From contig JADYZP010000052.1 in NCBI GenBank assembly GCA_020853025.1, forward strand, positions 59,371 through 123,370: DNA of 64,000 bases, read 5' to 3'. Positions 9,983 through 20,004 of this stretch are shown here, piece after piece; positions within the stretch are counted from its first letter, which is position 1, and each line of letters starts with the position of its first letter. The stretch is from Burkholderiales bacterium (GTDB taxonomy: Bacteria; Pseudomonadota; Gammaproteobacteria; Burkholderiales; Casimicrobiaceae). Position numbers and translations under genes: made by a program. The notes below the pieces were generated by a model that was not told the origin of the DNA, ran no database searches, and saw only the letters and a list, made by a program, of their open reading frames with translations.

Positions 9983-10942
9983 TCAGCTTCCGCGCGCGGC
10001 CGCAGCCAGCTTCGCTTCCAGCTCGGCAACACGGCGGCGCAGGCCCTCGGCGTTGCGATCGCGCGCATTGCGCGCCGCAGCGCAGCCGTGCTCGATCCAG
10101 GATAGCCACGCGGCCAGGCCTTCGCCGCTGGTGGCCGATACGCACATCACCGGCAGTCCTGGACGAATTGCGCGCGCCCGCGCGCTCGCCGCGTCGACGT
10201 CGAAGGCGACGTAGGGCAAGAGGTCGACCTTGTTGATCAGCATCAGGTCGGCGGCGCGGAACATGTCCGGATACTTCTGCGGCTTGTCGTCGCCTTCGGT
10301 GACCGACAGGATCACGACCTTGTGCGTCTCGCCCAGGTCGAAAGCGGCCGGACAGACCAGGTTGCCGACGTTCTCGATCAGCAGCAGGCTGTCCTCGGCC
10401 GGATCGAGTGTGGTCAGCGCATCGCCGACCATCTGCGCATCCAGGTGGCAGCCGCGTCCGGTGTTGATCTGCACAGCGGCGGCACCGGTGGCGCGGATGC
10501 GATCGGCGTCGAGCGAAGTTTGCTGGTCGCCTTCGACGACCGCCATCGCCAGGCTCGCCTTCAGCGCCTCGATGGTGCGCACAAGCAGCGTCGTCTTGCC
10601 CGACCCGGGGCTGGACACCAGGTTCAGCGCGAAGATGCCGCGGTCGTGCATCGTCTGCCGGTTGCGCTGCGCGAAGGCGTCGTTGCGCGCGAGGATGTCC
10701 TGTTCGATGGCCACGACCCGATCGGCGGCAAGCGCGGCGTCGTGCACGGCGCCGAGCGGCGCCGCATGTCTTGCCGGTCGCGCCGTCGGACGCAATGAAC
10801 CGTGCCAGCTGCCGTCGGCGTGGCGATGCAACGGCAGCGCCCGCGGATCCGCGTGGTGGAACGCGCTCCGGCTCCCGGTGCGCGGCGTCGGAACCCCATC
10901 GATGCGGGTTTCACCGTGACTGCAACCGCAGGTCGTGCACAT
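9983..10942 (-). CDS. hypB: Hydrogenase nickel incorporation GTPase HypB
   Basis: [11 protein letters not shown]-loop [19 protein letters not shown]. Confidence 0.95.
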   Translation of the reverse strand: MCTTCGCSHGETRIDGVPTPRTGSRSAFHHADPRALPLHRHADGSWHGSLRPTARPARHAAPLGAVHDAALAADRVVAIEQDILARNDAFAQRNRQTMHDRGIFALNLVSSPGSGKTTLLVRTIEALKASLAMAVVEGDQQTSLDADRIRATGAAAVQINTGRGCHLDAQMVGDALTTLDPAEDSLLLIENVGNLVCPAAFDLGETHKVVILSVTEGDDKPQKYPDMFRAADLMLINKVDLLPYVAFDVDAASARARAIRPGLPVMCVSATSGEGLAAWLSWIEHGCAAARNARDRNAEGLRRRVAELEAKLAAAARGS

Positions 10943-10990
10943 GTCGATCGATCCTTTCCTGGCCAAGGCGCGGTATCCACGCGCCGCCGT

Positions 10991-11332
10991 TCACCTGACT
11001 CCGATTTCCTTCACCCGCATCTCTTCGCCGCCGACGACCTGCAGCTGATAGCTGCCGCAGTTGGGGCAGGCATCACCGAAACCTGCCAGCGCCACGTGCT
11101 CGCCGCAGGGCATGCACCAGGCCATGCCCGGTCGCGTTTCGATCTCCAGCGCCGCGCCATCGGCGACGCTGCCGCGCGTGACCGCGTCGAAACAGAATCG
11201 CAGCGCGCGCGGCTCGACGTGCGCCAGCGCGCCGATCTCCAGCCAGACCGTGTGCACGCGGCTCGCCTGGCAGCGGATCGCCGCATCTTCGACAATGCGC
11301 AGCACGCCTTCGGCCAACGCGACTTCATGCAC
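10991..11332 (-). CDS. hypA: Hydrogenase nickel insertion protein HypA
   Basis: MHEVALAEGVLRI start, zinc site CMPCGEH / CPNCGSYQL. Confidence 0.94.
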   Translation of the reverse strand: MHEVALAEGVLRIVEDAAIRCQASRVHTVWLEIGALAHVEPRALRFCFDAVTRGSVADGAALEIETRPGMAWCMPCGEHVALAGFGDACPNCGSYQLQVVGGEEMRVKEIGVR

Positions 11333-12479
11333 GCGCCACCTCGACCTTGCACGCTACGCACGGGTCCAGCGCGTGGATCGCCAGTCGCGCATGACGCAGC
11401 AGCGCCGCGTCGTCGCCGGCGTTGGCTCCGGTCAACGCATGCACCAGCGGACCTTCCGGATGGAAGTTCCAATCGGTCGGCGCGACGATCTGATAGTCGA
11501 CAATGCATTCGTCGTGAACGCGCGCGCGATGCAGCAGCACGCCACGCGCGGTTTCGACCACGCCCAGTCCATCACCGTCGCCGAGGCCGACGCTTTGTGC
11601 CCGGGGCAACGTCGGCATCGCATCCTGCTCATCTGCGAGTTCTGCGAACAGGCGCGCGACCTCGACCATGCGCGCGACGATCCGCGTGGCCGCGGTGCGG
11701 CCGAAGCGGCGCTCGCAGTCGGCGACCAACGGGTGCTCGTGCATGCGCGCCAGCGCACCCGTCTCCGCCGGCGCACCCGCCCATGTCGGCGCCCGCGGGA
11801 AGTCGGGATCGTCGCGCAACGCGGGAGCTATGACGTGGCGCACGCGATCGCGCGACAGTGGCGGCAGCAGGCGTACATCGTTGCGGCGCGGAACCTGCGC
11901 TTCGACGAGCACCTGCCGGAGCAGCCGCGCCGGCCCCGTCTTCGCTTCGGCGCACCACCGTTCGAGTGCCGCGACGTCGACCCGTTCGAGGAACGCGCCG
12001 GGGGCCATGGCGTAGATCGCGCCTTCGGCGAGGTGCGCGAGACGCGCCGCCAGTTCGCGCATCGCCTTCGCATCGCCCAACAGGTCGCTGCCGTCCGACG
12101 CGCGCGTCGACGTCGCGATCAGGTAACGGACGGCGGTGACAGCCGTGACCTGCGGCTCGGCGCTCATCGCGTTCGGCCAGCCGATCAGCAGGTGCCAGAA
12201 ATTCTCCTGCAGCGCCTCCACGATGACTCCCGCGGTGCGCGACGGGGATTCGGCGACAAAGCCCGCGGCGCCTGCCGCGGCCAGCGCACAAGCGGCAGCC
12301 GCACCCTGCGCCCCGCCGCAGACGCTGTACAGCAGCGGGATCGTCGTTGCGGCGTCGGCCGCCGTCCTGCCGGACAGGATGCGCGACGCGACCCGCGGCC
12401 GCGACAAGCGCACATCGACGTTGCGTACGGCCTGCGCGTCACGAGCGAGCGTCACGACCAGTTCACCTTCGAGGTTCAT
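11325..12479 (-). CDS. hupK: Hydrogenase assembly protein HupK (degenerate large-subunit homologue)
   Basis: Position in the hup cluster; C-terminal ALDPCVACKVEVA resembling the large-subunit terminus. Confidence 0.75.
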   Translation of the reverse strand: MNLEGELVVTLARDAQAVRNVDVRLSRPRVASRILSGRTAADAATTIPLLYSVCGGAQGAAAACALAAAGAAGFVAESPSRTAGVIVEALQENFWHLLIGWPNAMSAEPQVTAVTAVRYLIATSTRASDGSDLLGDAKAMRELAARLAHLAEGAIYAMAPGAFLERVDVAALERWCAEAKTGPARLLRQVLVEAQVPRRNDVRLLPPLSRDRVRHVIAPALRDDPDFPRAPTWAGAPAETGALARMHEHPLVADCERRFGRTAATRIVARMVEVARLFAELADEQDAMPTLPRAQSVGLGDGDGLGVVETARGVLLHRARVHDECIVDYQIVAPTDWNFHPEGPLVHALTGANAGDDAALLRHARLAIHALDPCVACKVEVARA

Positions 12480-12984
12480 CGCCTGTGGCACCGAGGCGCC
12501 CGCGCAGCAGGTCGCGCCGCGAAACCGGTTGCTCGAGCCTCCGTTCGACGCCGGCGATCGGCCCTTCGGCGTTCGGCGCCGCACGCTCGGCGTTCTCGGC
12601 GTCGAGCAGCGCAACCCGCGCATGTTGCGCCACCAGGCGCGCCGTCGGCTGGTCGGCGAATTCGCGCACCGGCGAGAACAGCGAGCACATGGCGTAGTCG
12701 CCGAGCACGTCGTCGCAAGCGCCGATGAACTCGAAGTCGCCGGCCGGGAATGCGTGCAGGCGCTTCACACCCGTCGCCAGCGCGACCCAGCGTTCGGGAT
12801 CGCGTGGCGCCAGCACCAGATTCATGAACCACGGCGTCAACAGCACGCCTAGCCAATGGTCCTTCCATGGTGCGAAGCCGATTGCCTCGACTTCGAGCGC
12901 GCAGTTGACCACATCCAGGCCCTGCATGCGCGCCGCCGCCACGCGATAGAAGTCGACCAGCCGCGGCGAGGGATCAGGTCGCAT
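12463..12984 (-). CDS. hupJ: [NiFe]-hydrogenase assembly chaperone HybE/HupJ
   Basis: N-AL-VEAIGF..W....GVLLTPWFMNLVL HybE-type motif. Confidence 0.85.
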   Translation of the reverse strand: MRPDPSPRLVDFYRVAAARMQGLDVVNCALEVEAIGFAPWKDHWLGVLLTPWFMNLVLAPRDPERWVALATGVKRLHAFPAGDFEFIGACDDVLGDYAMCSLFSPVREFADQPTARLVAQHARVALLDAENAERAAPNAEGPIAGVERRLEQPVSRRDLLRGRLGATGDEPRR

Positions 12985-13189
12985 CGGAAAGATCCAGGAA
13001 CTGATCCTGCGTCGCCGAACAGTTCGGACAGGTCCAGTGCGGCGGCAAGTCGGCGAACGCGGTTCCCGCCGGAATCTGCCACACGGGGTCGCCGACGCCG
13101 GGGTCGTAGACGTGCCAGCAGATCCTGCATTCGCGACGTCGCGGCGCTGCCGCGGAGGCCTCCGTGTCACACGCTTGTCGCGGATCCAT
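12974..13189 (-). CDS. hupI: Rubredoxin-type HupI/HoxR
   Basis: CRICWHVYDP...CPNCSATQDQF rubredoxin motifs. Confidence 0.9.
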   Translation of the reverse strand: MDPRQACDTEASAAAPRRRECRICWHVYDPGVGDPVWQIPAGTAFADLPPHWTCPNCSATQDQFLDLSDAT

Positions 13190-13196
13190 CGCCGGC

Positions 13197-14081
13197 TCAG
13201 CGCTGTGCCACGTCGGCGCAGGACTCGCCAATCCAGTCGACCAGTTCGGCGAGCCGCTCGCGGCTTTCCTCGAGGTCCTCGGGCGCTGCCAGCGCCACCA
13301 CAGGAACGTCGATGATTTCGACGGTATTGAGGATCAGCGTCTTCATGCTGTTGAAGTACTGGACGCGCCAGACGTCGCGCAGGCGCGTCGATGTGATGTG
13401 GCAATTGCCGAAACCGCGCGAAATCATCGCGACCGGTCCCACGGGGAGCGCCTGCTCGAGCACCAGGTGATCGTCGGGCGTCAACGGAAACAGCGTCAGG
13501 TTGATCACGTGCGCCGGCGCTTCATCGACGCGCTCGGCCATCTGGCTTGCGATCTCCGCCAGCAGAGCCGGCGAATTCATCGCTCCGGGCGGCAACGGCA
13601 CCAGCGGCGGTGCGGCGCTTGCCGCCGCTCGTGCGACGCCGGTGACGACCCGTGGCAGTGGTCCGGCTTCGAGCCGGTCGGAGGCGAGCATGCCGGCAGC
13701 GTCCAGCGTGCAGACGCGCCACAACCCGGTGAACACGCTTTCCTGTATGTGCAAGCTGCGGTCGCCGCCGATGCGAATCGACACCTCGCCTTCGCCGAGC
13801 ATTTCGTCCACAACTTCAAGAATCCGGGACGGCAGCCCTCCCAGATCGATCTGTGGGCCGTCGCCTGCACTCCCGGGATCCCAGCCGCGCATGCGTTCGA
13901 GGAACTGCGCAAGCACGTCGTACGCGCCGCGCAGCGCGACTGCGTCCGCGCGCTCGGGGACGACAGGCATGCTGAACGTGTTCATTCCCTGCGGCATCTG
14001 CAGATACTGCAACTCCGATTCTTCGACCGGCTGCGAGCCCGGGCCGATGGCGCGCACCGGAAGCGGGAACTCCTTCATCAT
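13197..14081 (-). CDS. hupH: Hydrogenase expression protein HupH/HyaF
   Basis: 294 aa, HyaF-like ...WRVQYFNSMKTLILNTVEIIDVPVVALAAPEDLEESRERL. Confidence 0.87.
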   Translation of the reverse strand: MMKEFPLPVRAIGPGSQPVEESELQYLQMPQGMNTFSMPVVPERADAVALRGAYDVLAQFLERMRGWDPGSAGDGPQIDLGGLPSRILEVVDEMLGEGEVSIRIGGDRSLHIQESVFTGLWRVCTLDAAGMLASDRLEAGPLPRVVTGVARAAASAAPPLVPLPPGAMNSPALLAEIASQMAERVDEAPAHVINLTLFPLTPDDHLVLEQALPVGPVAMISRGFGNCHITSTRLRDVWRVQYFNSMKTLILNTVEIIDVPVVALAAPEDLEESRERLAELVDWIGESCADVAQR

Positions 14082-14099
14082 GACTCCTCGAAAGTGTAC

Positions 14100-14576
14100 T
14101 CAGGCATGGCAACCGCCAGCGCCCTCGGCGCCACCGCGCACGGCGATGCCCACCGACGGCGGCCGCGTCGGTGCGGCGCGCAGCAGCAGGTTCATCGCCG
14201 CGATGTATTCGTCCCAATTGCGCAAGCCATCGATCGCGCCCACGTAAGCGCCGTCGGTGAGCATCACGACCGCGGGCCAGCGCCGGAAGCCGTAGCGCAC
14301 CGCCTCGCGGCGCGCGTCTTCCGGCAGCAGGACCCCGACTCGGAAGCGCCCGGGAAAGGCGCGCGCGAGTTCCGGAACGATCACCGCGAGATCCAGCGTT
14401 TCACGAAAGCGTACCGGGTCCTCGATAAAGAGCAGCAGCGCGTGGCCAGGTGGCGTCGTGAACGCGGCAAAGTTCTCCGCCGTCAGGCGCGCATAGCCAT
14501 GCTCCGCGAACAGGCGGGCGATCAGCGGATACGCCATCGGGTCGGCGTTGGCGCCGGGTGGCATCGGCATCGGCAT
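14100..14576 (-). CDS. hupG: Hydrogenase accessory protein HupG/HyaE (thioredoxin-like)
   Basis: FRVGVLLPEDARREAVRYGFRRWPAVVMLTDGAYVGAIDGLRNWDEY; position. Confidence 0.82.
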   Translation of the reverse strand: MPMPMPPGANADPMAYPLIARLFAEHGYARLTAENFAAFTTPPGHALLLFIEDPVRFRETLDLAVIVPELARAFPGRFRVGVLLPEDARREAVRYGFRRWPAVVMLTDGAYVGAIDGLRNWDEYIAAMNLLLRAAPTRPPSVGIAVRGGAEGAGGCHA

Positions 14577-14578
14577 CG

Positions 14579-14884
14579 TCACTGGATTTTTCCGCGCAGG
14601 TGCATCGGCAACTCGGGCTGGCGACCGACGAGATCGGCGAAGTGGGCGTCGGTCACCGCCTCGCCGGCGAGCACTGCCGCGAGCGCATCCAGCGCCGCGT
14701 TGGTCTGCGCGGCTTCGGTCGCACTCAGCACACGCATCGCGGCGCCGCGAAAGGCGAGCACCCAGGTGCCCGGCGCCGGCGCGTCGATCAGCGCGCAATC
14801 CAGCGCCGCCCGCTCGCCGCGCCCGACGCATTGCGCGATTCCTTCGTTCACGTTCTCCACCTGCATGGGGATGCCGATGCACAT
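14579..14884 (-). CDS. hupF: HypC/HupF-family hydrogenase-specific chaperone HupF
   Basis: MCIGIPMQVENV N-terminus, longer than HypC; adjacent to hupD. Confidence 0.87.
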   Translation of the reverse strand: MCIGIPMQVENVNEGIAQCVGRGERAALDCALIDAPAPGTWVLAFRGAAMRVLSATEAAQTNAALDALAAVLAGEAVTDAHFADLVGRQPELPMHLRGKIQ

Positions 14885-14885
14885 G

Positions 14886-15515
14886 TCAGCCCCGTTGGCC
14901 CAGCGCACGCTCGAGCACGCGCGCATCGCCGCTGCGCAGTGCATCGCGATCCGACGGTCGCTCGGCTTCGTAGGCGGCAAGCGCCAGCGCATGCGCATTC
15001 AAGGGCTCGCAGACGGCGCCCGGCGCGCGCGGCGCGCCGGGGAAGCCCCACGCCGCCAGTTGCTCGGTGGCGAGCGCCACGGCCTCGGGGATGCGCGTCC
15101 GCACGGCGTCACGCAGGCTGCCGCCGAAATCGTTCAACTCGACCGGCTGCACGCCGATGGCGACGATCGCATCGGGCGCGCGACCGTTCAGCTGCGCGAT
15201 CGCCAGAAGATCGTTGAAGCCGACCTGGTGCGGAGACAGCTTGGTGCGGCCCCAGGCGGGTACCTCGGCGTCGCGGAGCACGCGGAGCGTGCCCGGCGGC
15301 AGCGCGAAGTCGATGGCATCGAAGACCAGGATCCGGCGTGCCGACGTCAGGTCGTCGTAGAGAGCGAGGCCGAGGGTGCCGCCGTCCAGCAGCCTGACGC
15401 CGGTAGGGAACACGCACGCCTGGTGCAGCGCCTCGACCGCGCGCACGCCGAATCCCTCATCAGCCCACAGCAGATTGCCGATGCCGAGAACCAGAACTTC
15501 GCAACGCGCGCTCAA
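14886..15515 (-). CDS. hupD: Hydrogenase maturation endopeptidase HupD/HyaD
   Basis: LVLGIGNLLWADEGFGVRAVE; probable TTG start. Confidence 0.92.
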   Translation of the reverse strand: MSARCEVLVLGIGNLLWADEGFGVRAVEALHQACVFPTGVRLLDGGTLGLALYDDLTSARRILVFDAIDFALPPGTLRVLRDAEVPAWGRTKLSPHQVGFNDLLAIAQLNGRAPDAIVAIGVQPVELNDFGGSLRDAVRTRIPEAVALATEQLAAWGFPGAPRAPGAVCEPLNAHALALAAYEAERPSDRDALRSGDARVLERALGQRG

Positions 15516-15524
15516 GTCGCCCCC

Positions 15525-15542
15525 TGTTACCCTTCGTGTTAC
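15525..15542. promoter_or_regulatory. Tandem repeat TGTTAC-N6-TGTTAC between higA-like and hupD
   Basis: TGTTACCCTTCGTGTTAC, reverse-complement arrangement of the 19813-19830 motif. Confidence 0.4.
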
Positions 15543-15631
15543 TACAGGAGCAAGACTAGCGCTGCTGCGCGGCAGCGCCTTTGTGTTAGGTCAAGGCCGC
15601 TGCGCGCGCGTTGCGCGCAATGAATCAGCGG

Positions 15632-15988
15632 CTATTTGCGGCGCGTCGTGGCGAACTCGCGCATCGCGATATGCATGTCCCAGGCGACCTGCAGGTGCAT
15701 CCAGAACACCGCGTCGTTGCCGAAGAACATGGCGAGCCGGACCGCGGTGTCGGGCGTGATCGCGCGCCGTCCCTTGATCAACTCGTTGACGCGCCGGCGC
15801 GAGATGCCGAGCGCCTGCGCCAGTTCGGTCTGGTTGATCGACAGCGGCCTCAAGTACCTCGATTCGAGGAATTCGCCGGGACGCGGCGGACGGCGCGTGG
15901 CGACCGCCGGCACTCGCCGACGAGCCGCCAAAGAGCGGTGCCCGTGGACGACTTTGCCGGCGACCGCCTGCCCGGGTCGCGCGTTCAC
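15632..15988 (-). CDS. HigA-family XRE-type antitoxin-like / HTH regulator, no HigB partner
   Basis: PGEFLESRYLRPLSINQTELAQALGISRRRVNELIKGRRAITPDTAVRLAMFFGNDAVFWMHLQVAWDMHIA is HigA-type; GTG at 15986-15988 overlaps the hupC TGA (GTGA). Confidence 0.82.
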   Translation of the reverse strand: MNARPGQAVAGKVVHGHRSLAARRRVPAVATRRPPRPGEFLESRYLRPLSINQTELAQALGISRRRVNELIKGRRAITPDTAVRLAMFFGNDAVFWMHLQVAWDMHIAMREFATTRRK

Positions 15989-16695
15989 GCCCTGGGCGCT
16001 CCCTTCCACGTCCGGATACCGCTGATCATCGTACCGACGACCGATTGGCCGCTCATGATGTCCTCGCGGAACACCATATAGACGTGAATGACCGCGAACA
16101 GCAGCAGGTACCACATCGTCAGGCGGTGCAGCGTGCGCACCATTTGCGGGTCGCCGAAAACGACGAAGACCCAGCCCATGATGTTCATCGGCCACGTGCC
16201 CCAGCCCCAGGCCTCGGCGTAGAGCGCGAGTCCGGTGATGATGATGAACAGCGAGCCCAGCGTGTACATCGCGAACATCGCGAGTTGCGCGAGCGGATTG
16301 TGTCCGACCCACCGCTCGGACTCCTTTTTCAGGAACAGGTAGTAGCCCAGCTGGCTGAACAGTCCGCGCCACCAGCTCAAATTCCATACCGGCGGCAGGA
16401 AGATCGCCCGCGACGAGTGGTTGCCGACGAATGCCCAGTACACCCGCACCGCAAAGGCGACAGCGAAGACCATCGCGGCGATGAAGTGGATCATCCGGAT
16501 GTAGCCGAAGAAGTAGTGGAATGTCGCCTCGCCGCCGATCGACGGCGGGGGGCGGCCGATCATGTAGCCGGTGCCCATCAGGAAGAGCATCGCCACGACC
16601 ATCACCCAGTGCCACAGGCGAACCGGCGCCTCGTAGACATAGACTGGCTCCAGCGGGCCGGCAAGCACCTGGCCGGAAACGGGATTGACTCTCAT
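15985..16695 (-). CDS. hupC: Ni/Fe-hydrogenase b-type cytochrome subunit HupC
   Basis: VYVYEAPVRLWHWVMVVAMLFLMGTGYMIG; follows the large subunit. Confidence 0.93.
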   Translation of the reverse strand: MRVNPVSGQVLAGPLEPVYVYEAPVRLWHWVMVVAMLFLMGTGYMIGRPPPSIGGEATFHYFFGYIRMIHFIAAMVFAVAFAVRVYWAFVGNHSSRAIFLPPVWNLSWWRGLFSQLGYYLFLKKESERWVGHNPLAQLAMFAMYTLGSLFIIITGLALYAEAWGWGTWPMNIMGWVFVVFGDPQMVRTLHRLTMWYLLLFAVIHVYMVFREDIMSGQSVVGTMISGIRTWKGAPRA

Positions 16696-16714
16696 CGCTT
16701 CGCTCCTCGTCGGA

Positions 16715-18508
16715 TCAGCGTACCTTCACCGCAACCAGTTCCTCGCCCTCCGGTGACATCACGTGCGTCGCGCAGGCGAGGCAGGGGTCGAAGCTGTGGA
16801 TGGTGCGCAGGATCTCCAGCGGCTGCTGCGGATTGACCATTGGCGTGTTCAGCAGTGCGGCTTCGTAGGGACCGATCTGGCCCTTGGCGTCGCGCGGGCT
16901 CGCGTTCCACGTCGTCGGCACCACGCACTGGTAGCTGTCGATCCGCGTGTTCTTGATCTTCACCCAGTGCGCGAGTGCGCCGCGGGGTGCCTCGCAAGAT
17001 CCGATACCCTTGGCCTCGGCCGGCCAGGTCGACGGCTCCCACAGATCGACGTTGGCCGTCGCGTAGTCGCCCGACTTGAGGTTGGTGATCAGCTGGTCGT
17101 AGAAGTAGCGCATCTTGTGCGCGGCCCACGAGCACTCGAGACCGCGGGCGGCGGTACGCCCGAGCGTGCTGAACAGCGCGGTCACCGGAACGTCGAGCGT
17201 CTTCAGCACCATGTTGAGCTGCTCGGTGACCTCCTTGTCGCCGCGGGCGAAGGCGACGACGTAGCGCGCGAGCGGGCCGACCTCGACCGGATGGCCCTTC
17301 CAGCGCGGGGCCTTGATCCAGGAGTACTTGGCGCTCTCGTCGAGATTCTCGATATTGGTGCGCGTTCCCTTGGTGCCGGGGCCAAGCACGAAGTGGGGGT
17401 CGGTGACACCGTCGAACGGATGCAGGCCCTTCGACTCGTCGCCCTGCTTGTACCAGGAGTGCGTCACCCATTCCTGCACCTGGTCGGGTGCCTTCAGATC
17501 GACGTCGTGGACGTTCTTCAGGTCGCCGCCGAGAATGACACCGGCCGGCAACAGCATGCTCTTGTTCGAGTAGTCGTTGGCAATATCCGGAAACTCGCCG
17601 TACGCCATCACGTTCTGGCCCGACAGCCCGCCGCCGATCTTCGCCCAGTCCTTGTAGAACGAGGCGATCGCCAGCAGGTCGGGAATGTAGACCTGGTCGA
17701 TGAACTCGATCGTACTGTCGATGATGCCGCTGATCATATTCAGCTGCGTCATGTTGATCGCGCCCACCGCCCCGGTATCGTTGAGATTGATCGAGCACGG
17801 TACGCCGCCGACCAGCCAGTTCGGGTGCGGGTTCTTGCCGCCGAAGATCGTTTGGATCTTGACGATCTCCTTCTGGAAGTCGAGCGCCTCCAGGTAGTGC
17901 GTCGTCGCCATCAGGTTCGCCTCGGGCGGCAGCCGGTACGCGGCACTGCCCCAATAGCCGTTGGCGAAGATCCCGAGCTGGCCGCTGCCGACGAACTTCT
18001 TCAGGCGGTTCTGTATTTCGCGAAAATACGCCGGCGAGCTGTTGCGCCACGGCGAGATGCTCTGCTGCAACTCCGACGTCTTCTTCGGATCGGCGTTCAG
18101 CGCCGACACGACGTCCACCCAGTCGAGCGCATGGAGGTGGTAGAAGTGGACGAGGTGATCCTGCGCATACTGCGTCGTAAGCATCAGATTGCGGATGATG
18201 TTCGCGTTCTTCGGGATCTTGATCCCGAGCGCGTCCTCGACCGCGCGTACCGAGGTGAGTGCGTGCGTGCCCGTGCACACGCCGCAGATACGCTCGACGA
18301 AGGCCCACGCATCCCGCGGATCGCGGCCCTTGAGGATGACTTCGAGCCCGCGCCACATCGTGCCGGTGGACACCGCATTGCGAATGACGTTGCTCTTGTC
18401 GACGTTGACCTCGATGCGCAGGTGGCCTTCGATGCGCGTGATCGGATCGACCACGATGCGCTGGCCGCTGTCGTCGAGGGTGAAGCCCTGGGTCTGGATG
18501 GTTGCCAT
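16715..18508 (-). CDS. hupL: Uptake [NiFe]-hydrogenase large subunit HupL
   Basis: [26 protein letters not shown]-terminal DPCLACATH followed by a cleavable [15 protein letters not shown] peptide. Confidence 0.97.
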   Translation of the reverse strand: MATIQTQGFTLDDSGQRIVVDPITRIEGHLRIEVNVDKSNVIRNAVSTGTMWRGLEVILKGRDPRDAWAFVERICGVCTGTHALTSVRAVEDALGIKIPKNANIIRNLMLTTQYAQDHLVHFYHLHALDWVDVVSALNADPKKTSELQQSISPWRNSSPAYFREIQNRLKKFVGSGQLGIFANGYWGSAAYRLPPEANLMATTHYLEALDFQKEIVKIQTIFGGKNPHPNWLVGGVPCSINLNDTGAVGAINMTQLNMISGIIDSTIEFIDQVYIPDLLAIASFYKDWAKIGGGLSGQNVMAYGEFPDIANDYSNKSMLLPAGVILGGDLKNVHDVDLKAPDQVQEWVTHSWYKQGDESKGLHPFDGVTDPHFVLGPGTKGTRTNIENLDESAKYSWIKAPRWKGHPVEVGPLARYVVAFARGDKEVTEQLNMVLKTLDVPVTALFSTLGRTAARGLECSWAAHKMRYFYDQLITNLKSGDYATANVDLWEPSTWPAEAKGIGSCEAPRGALAHWVKIKNTRIDSYQCVVPTTWNASPRDAKGQIGPYEAALLNTPMVNPQQPLEILRTIHSFDPCLACATHVMSPEGEELVAVKVR

Positions 18509-18510
18509 GA

Positions 18511-19617
18511 TTATTTCTCCACCTCGGAAACGCGGTCGTTGCGTGTCTTGCTGCGCGCCTGCTTGATGGCGCTGACGGCAGCGTGTGCGGCAATGGCGGC
18601 GCCGGCGACGCCCACCGCGACCAGTCCGATCTGGTCGGCCGTGCCTTCGATACCCGACAGGCCCGGGGCGCGGATCGTCGTCAGGTGGTCGTAGAACGAT
18701 CCCCTATCCCAGAAGTCGTCCTCGGAGCAGCCGATGCAGCCGTGGCCGGACTGGATCGGGAACGACGTGCCCTCGTTCCAGCGCACCGTCGAGCACGCGT
18801 TATAGGTAACCGGCCCCTTGCAGCCGACCTTGTACAGGCAGTAGCCCATGCGCGCTCCAGCGTCGTCGAAATGCTCGACGAACTGGCCCGCATCGAAGTG
18901 CGGCCGCCGGTAGCACTTGTCATGAACGCGCTGGCTGTAGAACATCTTCGGGCGGCCCTGCGCATCCAAATCGGGCAGCCGGTCGAAAGTCAGCATGTAG
19001 GTGACGACGCCCGTCATCACCTCGGCGATCGGCGGACAGCCCGGGACCTTGATGATCGGCTTGTCGGTGATCACCTTGTGCACGGGTGTCGCCTTGGTCG
19101 GGTTCGGCTTCGCCGCCTGCACGCATCCCCATGACGCGCACGAGCCCCAGGAAATGATCGCCTTGGCGTCCTTCGCGACGTGCCGCAGTTTGTCGACGAA
19201 CGGCCTGCCTCCGGGAATGCAATAGATGCCGTCGTCGGCGAGCGGCGGGTTGCCCTCGACTGCGAGGATGTAGTTGCCCTTGTACTTCTTGATCGTGTCC
19301 TCGAGCGACTGCTCGGCCTGGTGGCCGGCGGCGGCCATCAGCGTGTCGTCGTAGTCGAGCGAGATCATCGACAGCACGACGTCCTTGGCGAGCGGGTGCG
19401 CCGAGCGGATGAATGATTCGGTGCAGCAGGTGCATTCGAGTCCGTGCAGCCAGATGACCGGTGTGCGTTGCTTGGTTTGCATCGCCTGCGCGATCTGCTG
19501 CGCGCCTGCCTCGCCCAGTCCCAGCGACGCCGCAGTCAGGCTGCAGAACTTCAGGAAGCTACGCCGCGAAATGCCTTGCCGACGCATCAAGGCGTAATAG
19601 GTATCGGTTTCGGTCAT
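18511..19617 (-). CDS. hupS: Uptake [NiFe]-hydrogenase small subunit HupS, Tat-exported
   Basis: Tat motif [49 protein letters not shown]. Confidence 0.97.
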   Translation of the reverse strand: MTETDTYYALMRRQGISRRSFLKFCSLTAASLGLGEAGAQQIAQAMQTKQRTPVIWLHGLECTCCTESFIRSAHPLAKDVVLSMISLDYDDTLMAAAGHQAEQSLEDTIKKYKGNYILAVEGNPPLADDGIYCIPGGRPFVDKLRHVAKDAKAIISWGSCASWGCVQAAKPNPTKATPVHKVITDKPIIKVPGCPPIAEVMTGVVTYMLTFDRLPDLDAQGRPKMFYSQRVHDKCYRRPHFDAGQFVEHFDDAGARMGYCLYKVGCKGPVTYNACSTVRWNEGTSFPIQSGHGCIGCSEDDFWDRGSFYDHLTTIRAPGLSGIEGTADQIGLVAVGVAGAAIAAHAAVSAIKQARSKTRNDRVSEVEK

Positions 19618-19719
19618 GGAATCCTCCGGGAAGTCGCGTCGTGCGGAGGCACGGGCGGCGTTCATGGTTCATGCAACGAGGTAACGTCGTCATTTAGACC
19701 GCAATCCCGACGCCTCTGG

Positions 19720-19733
19720 TTGATGAAAATCAA
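19720..19733. promoter_or_regulatory. FNR/ANR-type box TTGATGAAAATCAA upstream of hupS
   Basis: Exact TTGAT-N4-ATCAA dyad, about 100 bp upstream of the hupS start. Confidence 0.75.
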
Positions 19734-19812
19734 TAGTCGTGAAGTACGAGCGAGAGAGATGTTGGTCAAGCGCTTTTTCGTCTGGACCGACCCGCTTTCG
19801 GTGCCGCCCCGT

Positions 19813-19830
19813 GTAACATCACCCGTAACA
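19813..19830. promoter_or_regulatory. Tandem repeat GTAACA-N6-GTAACA upstream of hupS
   Basis: GTAACATCACCCGTAACA; the same architecture occurs at 15525-15542 on the other strand. Confidence 0.4.
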
Positions 19831-20004
19831 CTTTTTTGGGATTGGCACGAACGGCCGCAACCTCGGTGAACGACCATGTGCGCGACGGTCCGGCACGGTG
19901 ACTGCCGACGGCGCATCGCTCGTTGCCGGCGCGCACCTGCCGTCGCGTGTCCCGTCGCGCAGCGGCGGCCTTGTGCCTATAATCGTCCGCACGGAGGAAA
20001 CTGC

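Noticed and set aside
15632-15988. Full HigBA toxin-antitoxin module
   Set aside because: Only the HigA-like part is present; flanking genes are hupC and hupD, and no HigB-like ORF was found.
19844-19862. Possible sigma-54 promoter TTGGCACGAACGGCCGCAA upstream of the ubiA-like gene
   Set aside because: The -24 TGGCAC element fits but the -12 TTGC element is wrong and out of register.
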